From positions 1-7,284 of the forward strand of contig JAEULX010000193.1 of the NCBI GenBank assembly GCA_016793685.1: a stretch of 7,284 nt of DNA. Direction: 5' to 3'. The notes beneath the pieces are model-generated. The model did no database searches, was not told the DNA's origin, and saw nothing but the letters and a program-made list of their open reading frames with translations. Source of the DNA: Bradyrhizobiaceae bacterium (GTDB lineage: Bacteria > Pseudomonadota > Alphaproteobacteria > Rhizobiales > Xanthobacteraceae). The position numbers and the translations under genes are program-made. Position 1 is the stretch's first letter. Each line of letters begins with the position of its first letter. Below, piece after piece: positions 1 to 7,284 of this stretch.

Positions 1-37
1 TCTCGCGCCGCGGCGGACGGTCGGGTAATCTGCGCCG

Positions 38-940
38 ATGTCGGCTCCCCGCGTTTTCGATCGGCCTCTCCTGCGTCAGCGTCTTTTGCGTGCGCGCGCG
101 CTCGGACCGGCGACGTTCCTCCTCGATCGCGTCGCCGACGATGCGGTCGATCGCCTCGCCACCATCCTGCGCGATTTTCCGATCGCGGTTGACCTTGGAA
201 CGCCGAGCGCCGCCTTGCGTCGCGCCCTGGCCGACAGCGCGCGCGTCGGCGTGCTGGTCGCCATCGGCCATTCCCCGGGCGCGCTCGCGCCCGCGGAAAA
301 GCTTGCGATCGTCGCCGACGAAGAAGCCCTGCCGCTGCGCGACTCCTCGGTCGATCTCGTGGTGTCCGCGCTCAATCTGCAAACGGTGAACGATCTGCCC
401 GGCACGTTCATCCAGGTCAGGCGGGCGCTCAAGCCGGACGGTCTGTTCCTTGCCGCGCTGCTCGGCGGCGAGACGCTCACCGAGTTGCGCCAGAGCTTCG
501 CGATGGCCGAAGCCGAAGTCGAGGACGGCGCTTCGCCGCGCGTCGCGCCGTTCGCCGATGTGCGCGAGATCGGCGGCCTGCTGCAGCGTGCGGGCGTCGC
601 GCTTCCGGTCACCGACGTCGATCGGGTAACGGTGCGCTATGCCTCGGCCTTTGCGCTGATGCACGATCTGCGGCGCATGGGCGCCGGAACTCCGCTGGTG
701 GAGCGGCGGCGCACGCCGCTGCGGCGCGCGACGCTGATGCGGATGGCGCAGATCTACGCCGAGCGCTTCGCCGACCCGGACGGCCGCATGCGCGCGACCT
801 TCGACATTGTCTGGCTGTCGGGCTGGGCGCCGCATGCAAGCCAGCAGCAGCCGCTGCGGCCGGGCAGCGCCAAGGCCCGCCTCGCCGACGCGCTCGGCAC
901 GATCGAAATTCCTGGCGGCGAGAAGGCGCGGCCGACTTAG
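38..940 (+). CDS. SAM-dependent methyltransferase-fold protein, NDUFAF5-like
   Basis: A 300-residue cytosolic protein with the layout of a class I methyltransferase. The nucleotide-binding loop is AVDLGTPS (residues 50-57). An acidic strand and the ALPLRDSSVDLVVSALNLQ stretch (97-115) correspond to the post-I/II motifs, and LKPDGLFLAALLGGETL (131-147) is the typical post-II strand. The C-terminal half (TDVDRVTVRY, LRRMGAG, ATLMRMAQIYAERFADPDGR) matches my memory of the alphaproteobacterial relatives of mitochondrial NDUFAF5. NDUFAF5 is a complex I assembly factor reported to hydroxylate an arginine of NDUFS7, so a role in complex I maturation is inferred, not shown. The length looks complete. 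The ATG at 38 agrees with the family start but has no clear Shine-Dalgarno sequence; bases 1-37 hold no other gene. The stop at 938-940 abuts a palindromic repeat. The gene converges on mutT. Confidence 0.85.
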   Translation: MSAPRVFDRPLLRQRLLRARALGPATFLLDRVADDAVDRLATILRDFPIAVDLGTPSAALRRALADSARVGVLVAIGHSPGALAPAEKLAIVADEEALPLRDSSVDLVVSALNLQTVNDLPGTFIQVRRALKPDGLFLAALLGGETLTELRQSFAMAEAEVEDGASPRVAPFADVREIGGLLQRAGVALPVTDVDRVTVRYASAFALMHDLRRMGAGTPLVERRRTPLRRATLMRMAQIYAERFADPDGRMRATFDIVWLSGWAPHASQQQPLRPGSAKARLADALGTIEIPGGEKARPT

Positions 941-1004
941 AGCATTTTCAGGCGAAGTGGGAACCGGTTCGCCGTCAGAAAATGCGACAGCACAAAAGAG
1001 AAAA
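939..1004. repeat. Rhizobial-type palindromic repeat, copy 1 (short form)
   Basis: The arms GCATTTTC (942-949) and GAAAATGC (978-985) pair perfectly. Inner arms GGCGAA (951-956) and TTCGCC (968-973) also pair, flanking a centre GTGGGAACCGG (957-967). An A-rich tail follows to 1004. The whole unit recurs from 1005 with a few substitutions. It resembles the dispersed AGAGCAT...GTGGGAACCGGTT... palindromes I know from Rhizobiales intergenic regions. The unit begins inside the TAG stop of the upstream gene. Confidence 0.8.
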
Positions 1005-1094
1005 AGAGCACTTTCAGGCGAAGCATGCCCCCGGACTTGATCCGGGGGCGGACTCCGGTTCGCCGTCAGAAAATGCGCCAGCACAGAGAGAAAC
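1005..1094. repeat. Palindromic repeat, copy 2, carrying an inserted hairpin
   Basis: This is a direct tandem copy of the preceding unit: AGAGCACTTTCAGGCGAAG at 1005-1023 and CCGGTTCGCCGTCAGAAAAT at 1055-1074, with a similar A-rich tail. The six centre bases TGGGAA of copy 1 (958-963) are replaced by 31 bases (1024-1054). The replacement carries a second, unrelated palindrome. Bases 1095-1100 (AGAGCG) look like the start of a third, truncated unit. Confidence 0.8.
1027..1049. repeat. GC-rich hairpin nested in repeat copy 2
   Basis: GCCCCCGGA (1027-1035) pairs perfectly with TCCGGGGGC (1041-1049) around the loop CTTGA. The C-rich arm, CTTGA loop and G-rich arm resemble a separate class of short dispersed palindrome that I recall from alphaproteobacterial intergenic DNA. 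It sits between the convergent methyltransferase-like gene and mutT, so it could stop transcription from either side, but no T-run follows it. Confidence 0.65.
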
Positions 1095-1143
1095 AGAGCG
1101 AAGCCCGATTCTATCAAAGCGGCATTCGCTCCAGCGGCTCCGC

Positions 1144-1548
1144 TTACGCCAGCAGCAGCCCCGTCAGGTGGGGAATGAGCGGCAGGTCGGCGGGCGGCAT
1201 CGGGTAGTCCTTGAGCTGCTGCGGCCGCACCCAGGCGAGCTGCTGTCCTTCGCGCGCAACGGCGATCCCCTCCCAGCGGCGGCAGACATAGAGCGGCATC
1301 AGCAGATGAAAATCCGCATAGGCGTGGCTCGCAAAGGTGAGCGGCGCGAGGCAGGGCTCGCGGACGACGATGCCGAGTTCCTCGTTCAGCTCGCGGATGA
1401 GCGTCTGCTCCGGCGCTTCGCCCGCCTCGACCTTGCCGCCGGGAAACTCCCAGAGGCCGGCTAAGGATCGCCCTTCCGGGCGCTGCGCAAGCAGGATTCG
1501 CGCATCGGCGACGATCAGGGCGCAGGCGGCGACGAGCACGAGCCGCAT
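1144..1548 (-). CDS. mutT: 8-oxo-dGTP diphosphatase MutT (Nudix hydrolase)
   Basis: A 134-residue Nudix enzyme, close to the usual MutT length of about 130. It hydrolyses 8-oxo-dGTP to 8-oxo-dGMP and pyrophosphate in the cytosol, so oxidised guanine is not built into DNA. The Nudix box GX5EX7REUXEEXGU is perfect: G38, E44, R52, E53, L54, E56, E57, G59 and I60. The metal-binding glutamates are all present. The preceding LAGLWEFPGGK segment and the C-terminal PPAD segment (118-121) are MutT-like; D121 aligns with the base-reading Asn119 of the E. coli enzyme. The ATG lies 3 bases after the argJ stop with no strong Shine-Dalgarno sequence, which suggests translational coupling to argJ. Other Nudix substrates cannot be excluded from sequence alone. 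Confidence 0.93.
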   Translation of the reverse strand: MRLVLVAACALIVADARILLAQRPEGRSLAGLWEFPGGKVEAGEAPEQTLIRELNEELGIVVREPCLAPLTFASHAYADFHLLMPLYVCRRWEGIAVAREGQQLAWVRPQQLKDYPMPPADLPLIPHLTGLLLA

Positions 1549-1551
1549 GCG

Positions 1552-2793
1552 CTACGACCGATAGTCGCCGTTGATCGCGATGTATTCCTTGGTGAGGTCG
1601 CAGGTGAGCACGCGGTCACGGCCTTTTCCCAGCCCGAGATTGACCCGGATCTGGATTTCCGGCCGCTTCATGACTTGCGAAGCCGCCGCCTCGTCATAAT
1701 GCGGATCGCGCGCGCCCTTGTGGGCGACGCGGATGCCGCCGAACCAGATCGACAGCTTGTCGCGATCGGCGCGCTCGCCGGCCTTGCCGACCGCCATCAC
1801 CACGCGCCCCCAGTTGGCGTCCTCGCCCGCGACCGCGGTCTTGACCAGCGGCGAATTGGCGATCGACAGCGCCACCCGGCGCGCCGCCCGCTTGGAGGCA
1901 GCGCCTTCGACGATCACCTCGACGAGCTTGCGGGCGCCTTCGCCGTCGCGCGCAACCTGTTCGGAAAGGCTCGCGAGCACCGCGTCGAACGCCTTGCGGA
2001 ACGCGGCGAGCTTGGGGTCGCTCGCCCGCGTGATCTTGGGCGCGCCGCGCGCGGCGGCCGCGCCGGTGGCGAAGGCGAGCAGCGTGTCCGAGGTCGACGT
2101 GTCGCCGTCGATCGTGACCGCGTTGAACGTGTCGTCGACCCCGCGCGCGAGCAGGTTCTGCAAAGCCGACCGCGCGATCGGCGCATCCGTGAACACGAAG
2201 GAGAGCATCGTCCCCATGTCGGGCGCGATCATGCCGGCGCCCTTGGCGATGCCGCAGATGGTGACGGGGACCTTGCCGAGCCGCGCGACCGCCGTCGCGC
2301 CTTTCGGAAACGTATCCGTCGTCATGATCGCTTTCGCGGCGGCCTCCCATTGGCCGGGCGCGGCGGCTTGGACGAGCTTGTCCATGACCTTATCGAACCT
2401 GCTCGCCTCGTGCGGCTCGCCGATCTCGCCGGTGGAAGCGAGGAACACCTCGCGCGGCCGGCAGTCTGCCGCGCCGGCCGTGATCTCCGCCGTGAGCTTG
2501 GTCGCCGCGCGCCCGGCTTTGCCGGTGAAGGCATTGGCGTTGCCGGAATTCACCACGAGCGCCCGCGCCCGGCCCGGCTCGAGCTTGGCGCGGCACCAGT
2601 CGACCGGCGCCGAGGGGCATTTGGAACGCGTGAAGACGCCGGCGACGGTCGTGCCGCGCTCGAACAATGCGAGCAGAACGTCGGTGCGTCCGGGATAGCG
2701 GATGCCGGCCGCGGCGGTCGCCAGGCGAACGCCGGGCACCTCCGGCATGTCCGGGAAGCGCGAGGGGGCAAGCGGAGATACAGCGGTCGCCAT
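1552..2793 (-). CDS. argJ: Bifunctional ornithine acetyltransferase / N-acetylglutamate synthase ArgJ
   Basis: A 413-residue, full-length ArgJ of arginine biosynthesis. It moves the acetyl group from N-acetylornithine to glutamate, giving ornithine and recycling N-acetylglutamate; many members also use acetyl-CoA. The self-cleavage and nucleophile segment is KGAGMIAPDMGTML (184-197), with the predicted new N-terminal nucleophile Thr195 after Gly194. The oxyanion-hole segment STG is at 120-122, the substrate-binding TTDTFPK at 158-164, and the conserved NSPLVKTA and GEDANWGR at 313-330. The C-terminus NGDYRS is family-typical. After cleavage it should form alpha and beta chains that assemble as a heterotetramer. 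The start at 2793 fits the family N-terminus (VSPLAP near residue 5), although its ribosome site is weak. It is followed 3 bases later by mutT and preceded by a palindrome-rich gap. Confidence 0.97.
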   Translation of the reverse strand: MATAVSPLAPSRFPDMPEVPGVRLATAAAGIRYPGRTDVLLALFERGTTVAGVFTRSKCPSAPVDWCRAKLEPGRARALVVNSGNANAFTGKAGRAATKLTAEITAGAADCRPREVFLASTGEIGEPHEASRFDKVMDKLVQAAAPGQWEAAAKAIMTTDTFPKGATAVARLGKVPVTICGIAKGAGMIAPDMGTMLSFVFTDAPIARSALQNLLARGVDDTFNAVTIDGDTSTSDTLLAFATGAAAARGAPKITRASDPKLAAFRKAFDAVLASLSEQVARDGEGARKLVEVIVEGAASKRAARRVALSIANSPLVKTAVAGEDANWGRVVMAVGKAGERADRDKLSIWFGGIRVAHKGARDPHYDEAAASQVMKRPEIQIRVNLGLGKGRDRVLTCDLTKEYIAINGDYRS

Positions 2794-2808
2794 GGCAGCC
2801 GGCTCGAT

Positions 2809-2840
2809 GCAAAATTTTGCCTCTCCCGGGCGGGAGAGGC
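2809..2840 (-). terminator. Hairpin plus AAAATTTT: terminator or attenuator ahead of argJ
   Basis: On the minus strand a perfect 10-base inverted repeat, GCCTCTCCCG/CGGGAGAGGC (2840-2831 and 2828-2819), is followed at once by AAAATTTTGC. This looks like a GC stem with a short T-run, oriented to stop transcripts coming from the isomerase gene. It ends about 25 bases before the argJ start, so it also lies inside any argJ leader. GCAAAATTTTGC (2809-2820) is itself a perfect 12-base palindrome sharing two bases with the stem. Confidence 0.55.
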
Positions 2841-2861
2841 GCTGAGCGTTCGACAGGAGAA

Positions 2862-2890
2862 ACTATACCGGCGCGGCGCGCCGGACAGCG
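2862..2890 (-). promoter_or_regulatory. Candidate argJ promoter with a dyad filling the spacer
   Basis: On the minus strand, TATAGT (2867-2862) is a good -10 hexamer. The -35 position 17 bases upstream reads CGCTGT (2890-2885), a poor match. The 17 spacer bases (2884-2868) form a perfect dyad, CCGGCGCG-C-CGCGCCGG on the minus strand. A start near 2855 would give an argJ leader of about 60 bases. The same dyad lies 7 bases after the isomerase stop and could instead be the stem of its terminator, with TATAGTTTCT as a poor T-tract. I cannot decide between the two. Confidence 0.4.
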
Positions 2891-2891
2891 A

Positions 2892-3893
2892 TCAATTCTT
2901 CTTCGGCTCGGCCGCCGGCTTGTCCGCCGGGGCAGGCGATGCCGTCGCGGGCTTGTCGAGACGCTCGATCTTCGCCTCGGCGCGGAGCTTGTTCAACAGA
3001 TCGACCTGCGACTTGCGGATGACGAAAGTCTCGATCTGGTCCTTGACCTGGTCGAATTCCGGCGCCTGACGCTTGCGCTTGTCCTCGATCTTGATGATGT
3101 GCCAGCCGAACGCGCTCTTGACCGGCTCGGAGACCTGGCCCTTGTCGAGCTTGAACGCGGCCTCGGAAAATTCCGGCACCATCTGGTCCTTGGTGAAATA
3201 GCCGAGATCGCCGCCGTCCTGCTTGCCCGGCGGATCCTCGGTCAGGGCTTTCGCGACCGTCGCGAAATCCTCGCCCTTCTTGATCCGCGCAAGCGCCGCC
3301 TTGGCCTTCTCTTCCGCCGCCTTGCTGGCGCTCTCGTCGCTCGCATCCGGCACGCGGAACAGGATATGGCGGGCGTGCACCTCCTGTTCGTCGGCCATCT
3401 GCTTGACCGCGTCGCTATAGACCGAGCGCATCGCCTCGTTGGTGAGCGCCGCCTTGCCGGTGTCGCGCAGCACCGAGTCCATCAGAGCCTTGTTGCGGAG
3501 AAAAGCGATCCGCCGCTTGAAGTCGGCCGCTTCGGGAAGCTTGTGGTCCTCCGCATACTTGGCGAGGACGAGCATGTCGGCGACATAGTTGATCAGCCAG
3601 TCGCGCTTGGCCTCCGGGGTCGCCGCCGGAATGCTCTGCCCGACATCCTCCTCCGCCAGCACGAGATCGCTTTCCCGAACCTCGATTCCGTTGACCTTGG
3701 CAACGACCGGGTCGTTGGCCGCGGCGGCCGGAGCCGCGGCGGGCGCCGCACCGCCCGGGGCGGGAGCCTGCGCCAGCGCCGCACCGCTCGCGGCAAGGGA
3801 TGTTGCGAGCGCGAACGCCGCGCCGAGGCCGATGCATCGACGGCGCATCGAACCGGTGGATTGCGGAAGCAGGGAAAAGGGCGGCGGGGTCAT
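2892..3893 (-). CDS. Secreted parvulin-type peptidyl-prolyl cis-trans isomerase
   Basis: A 333-residue protein of the PrsA/SurA-like parvulin class, which catalyses proline isomerisation and helps exported proteins fold outside the inner membrane. Residues 1-41 are a Sec signal peptide: a basic MRRR at 16-19, a hydrophobic core, and AALA before a likely cut ahead of Gln42. An Ala/Pro linker follows, then an N-terminal chaperone-like helical region (about 62-165). The parvulin domain spans about 171-270, with HARHILF (173-179), GGDLGYF (227-233) and FGWHIIK (262-268). A Pro/Ala/Lys tail ends the protein. No lipobox cysteine is present, so a soluble periplasmic form is likely. The start at 3893 is chosen because AAGGA lies 6 bases upstream; the reading frame is open to an ATG at 4010, but that extension would bury the signal peptide. 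It is divergent from secA. Confidence 0.92.
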   Translation of the reverse strand: MTPPPFSLLPQSTGSMRRRCIGLGAAFALATSLAASGAALAQAPAPGGAAPAAAPAAAANDPVVAKVNGIEVRESDLVLAEEDVGQSIPAATPEAKRDWLINYVADMLVLAKYAEDHKLPEAADFKRRIAFLRNKALMDSVLRDTGKAALTNEAMRSVYSDAVKQMADEQEVHARHILFRVPDASDESASKAAEEKAKAALARIKKGEDFATVAKALTEDPPGKQDGGDLGYFTKDQMVPEFSEAAFKLDKGQVSEPVKSAFGWHIIKIEDKRKRQAPEFDQVKDQIETFVIRKSQVDLLNKLRAEAKIERLDKPATASPAPADKPAAEPKKN

Positions 3894-3899
3894 CGCTGG

Positions 3900-3904
3900 T
3901 CCTT
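3900..3904 (-). promoter_or_regulatory. Ribosome binding site fixing the isomerase start
   Basis: AAGGA on the minus strand lies 6 bases before the ATG at 3893-3891. Neither the upstream ATG at 4010 nor the internal ATG at 3848 has a comparable site, so this decides the start. Confidence 0.75.
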
Positions 3905-4007
3905 GAAACGAGGTTCTTGCCTGATCGGAGGAATTACGCACCAGTACCAGAAGCGCCGAATTGGCGACAGCCCTGGGTGCTAGGCGCGAAGCACGGCATG
4001 ATTGCGG

Positions 4008-4040
4008 CAAGCGTTGCTTGTCAAGGCCCCGATTGACAAG
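4008..4040. promoter_or_regulatory. Nested inverted repeats in the divergent control region
   Basis: CTTGTCAA (4017-4024) and TTGACAAG (4033-4040) are a perfect 8-base inverted repeat separated by 8 bases. The left arm also takes part in a second inverted repeat, CAAGC-GTT-GCTTG (4008-4020). Each outer arm contains a TTGACA box, one per strand, pointing away from each other. This could be an operator shared by secA and the isomerase gene, or simply back-to-back -35 boxes. The minus-strand box has only a poor -10 (TCATGC, 4001-3996) at 17 bases. Confidence 0.45.
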
Positions 4041-4061
4041 GCTTAGACCCCCCCCTATCTC
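4033..4061 (+). promoter_or_regulatory. Candidate sigma-70 promoter for secA
   Basis: TTGACA (4033-4038) is a perfect -35 box. After 17 bases comes TATCTC (4056-4061); shifted by one base, CTATCT (4055-4060) matches five of six positions of the alphaproteobacterial -10 CTATAT. The spacer contains a run of eight C. Transcription would start near 4067, leaving a leader of about 150 bases before secA. A second CTTGAC at 4107-4112 has no usable -10. Confidence 0.55.
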
Positions 4062-4143
4062 TCGGCGGCTCGCCGGCGCTCCTATTGGACGTCAATATTT
4101 TGCCTCCTTGACCCGAAAAGCATGTCTGACACGGGACGTGTTG

Positions 4144-4188
4144 GGATAAAGCGCCGGCCGCGCACGCCCCGTAGGCGGCGCATTATCC
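4144..4188 (+). promoter_or_regulatory. Strong stem-loop in the predicted secA leader
   Basis: GGATAA (4144-4149) pairs perfectly with TTATCC (4183-4188). After a single A/A mismatch (4150/4182), GCGCCG (4151-4156) pairs with CGGCGC (4176-4181). This gives 12 pairs around a 19-base loop (4157-4175). No T-run follows, so it is not a terminator. It ends 13 bases before the secA Shine-Dalgarno sequence. Its function is unknown; a translational control element or a protein-binding dyad are both possible. Confidence 0.55.
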
Positions 4189-4201
4189 GTTGAGCCGGAC
4201 T

Positions 4202-4210
4202 AGGAAAGGA
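4202..4210 (+). promoter_or_regulatory. secA: secA ribosome binding site
   Basis: AGGAAAGGA lies 7 bases before the ATG at 4218. It is strong and fixes the secA start. Confidence 0.85.
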
Positions 4211-4217
4211 CCCCGGC

Positions 4218-7022
<2,805 letters not shown>

Positions 7023-7026
7023 CACC

Positions 7027-7048
7027 GCCGCCGCCTGACGACGGCGGC
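7027..7048 (+). terminator. Possible secA terminator hairpin
   Basis: GCCGCCG (7027-7033) pairs with CGGCGGC (7042-7048) around an 8-base loop, starting 5 bases after the secA stop. The tail TCTCATCCC has no proper T-run, so intrinsic termination is only moderately supported. In this GC-rich DNA such stems arise easily. Confidence 0.4.
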
Positions 7049-7075
7049 TCTCATCCCGGATGCATGCTCGATTCT

Positions 7076-7099
7076 CCGGCGCTGGCCGGTGCGCGCCGG
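7076..7099. other. GC-rich inverted repeat between convergent genes
   Basis: CCGGCGC (7076-7082) pairs with GCGCCGG (7093-7099) around a 10-base loop. It lies between the ends of secA and the minus-strand gene that begins beyond the window. Neither side has a T-run. It may help end transcription of the convergent pair, but the support is only the pairing. Confidence 0.25.
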
Positions 7100-7125
7100 C
7101 GAACGCGGCCGCCGGCAGCGGTTAT

Positions 7126-7284
7126 TTAGCGCCAGCCGCCGAAGCGCGAATCGAAGTTCGTGGAGGGCACGGCGGGCTGCGAGGCACCGCCGGCGGAAGC
7201 CGACGCCGTGCTCGTCGCCTCACCCGCCTTGGACTTGCTCGATGCACTGGCCTCTTTGCGCTTCGGCTTGTCCTTCACGGATTC
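7126..7284 (-). CDS. C-terminal end of an unidentified protein (partial)
   Basis: The minus-strand frame is open from the window edge for 52 codons down to a TAA at 7128-7126. About 85% of its codons (44 of 52) end in G or C, like the neighbouring genes, which supports real coding. The visible part starts with a charged stretch (ESVKDKPKRKE), passes through a Ser/Ala/Gly-rich linker, and ends in the sequence PSTNFDSRFGGWR. This looks like a disordered tail with a short ordered end, perhaps of a membrane-anchored or exported protein, but no domain is visible and I do not recognise it. It converges on secA with a gap of about 100 bases. The start lies outside the window. Confidence 0.65.
   Translation of the reverse strand, partial: ESVKDKPKRKEASASSKSKAGEATSTASASAGGASQPAVPSTNFDSRFGGWR

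Noticed and set aside
939..1100. The tandem repeats as a CRISPR array
   Set aside because: There are only two units, they are themselves palindromic with unequal centres, there are no spacers of uniform size, and no cas genes are present.
982..1464. A 160-codon plus-strand frame through the repeats and across mutT
   Set aside because: It starts inside a non-coding repeat and then runs antisense to a perfect Nudix gene. There is no ribosome site or domain.
1675..3069. A 464-codon plus-strand frame opposite argJ and the end of the isomerase gene
   Set aside because: It is Arg/Ala/Gly-rich with no recognisable domain and lies over a clearly coding argJ on the other strand. It is a codon-bias shadow, as is the 438-codon frame at 2667-3983.
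3894..4010. N-terminal extension of the isomerase to an ATG at 4010
   Set aside because: The extra 39 residues would bury the signal peptide, and a good AAGGA ribosome site sits before the ATG at 3893. The extension would also run through most of the intergenic control region.
4107..4136. CTTGAC at 4107-4112 as the main secA -35 box
   Set aside because: The matching -10 position reads ACGGGA, which is far from any consensus. The TTGACA at 4033 has a better partner.
4129..4141. Inverted repeat ACACG-GGA-CGTGT in the secA leader as an operator
   Set aside because: Only five pairs around three bases, within the range expected by chance in a region of this length, and nothing else supports it.

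Overview
The window is a stretch of high-GC alphaproteobacterial chromosome, most likely from the order Hyphomicrobiales (Rhizobiales, Bradyrhizobium/Xanthobacteraceae-like). This placement rests on protein character recalled from related genomes, the gene order mutT-argJ-parvulin-secA, the very strong G/C preference at third codon positions, and a Rhizobiales-style palindromic intergenic repeat. It is not based on a database search.

Layout. From 38 to 940 (+) lies a SAM-methyltransferase-fold protein of the NDUFAF5 type. Its stop codon runs straight into two tandem copies of a palindromic repeat (939-1094), which separate it from a convergent minus-strand cluster. Read in its own direction, that cluster is a secreted parvulin-type peptidyl-prolyl isomerase (3893-2892), then argJ (2793-1552), then mutT (1548-1144). 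argJ and mutT are 3 bases apart and almost certainly co-transcribed. The 98-base gap between the isomerase gene and argJ is packed with palindromes. A 324-base divergent control region (3894-4217) separates the isomerase gene from secA (4218-7022, +). It holds a good sigma-70 promoter candidate for secA and a strong unexplained stem-loop in the predicted secA leader. Past secA, the last 159 bases encode the C-terminal end of an unrecognised minus-strand protein that runs off the window.

How the genes fit together. SecA drives protein export across the inner membrane, and the divergent parvulin is a periplasmic folding helper for exported proteins, so that pair makes functional sense. ArgJ performs the acetyl-recycling step of arginine synthesis and MutT sanitises oxidised dGTP. 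They share a transcript with no obvious functional link. The NDUFAF5-like protein is probably tied to respiratory complex I.

Overall this is a housekeeping region. I found no defence system, mobile element with coding capacity, CRISPR array or RNA gene. The most interesting material is non-coding: the secA leader stem-loop, the composite tandem repeat, the dyad that exactly fills a candidate promoter spacer upstream of argJ, and the divergent control region with back-to-back TTGACA boxes.
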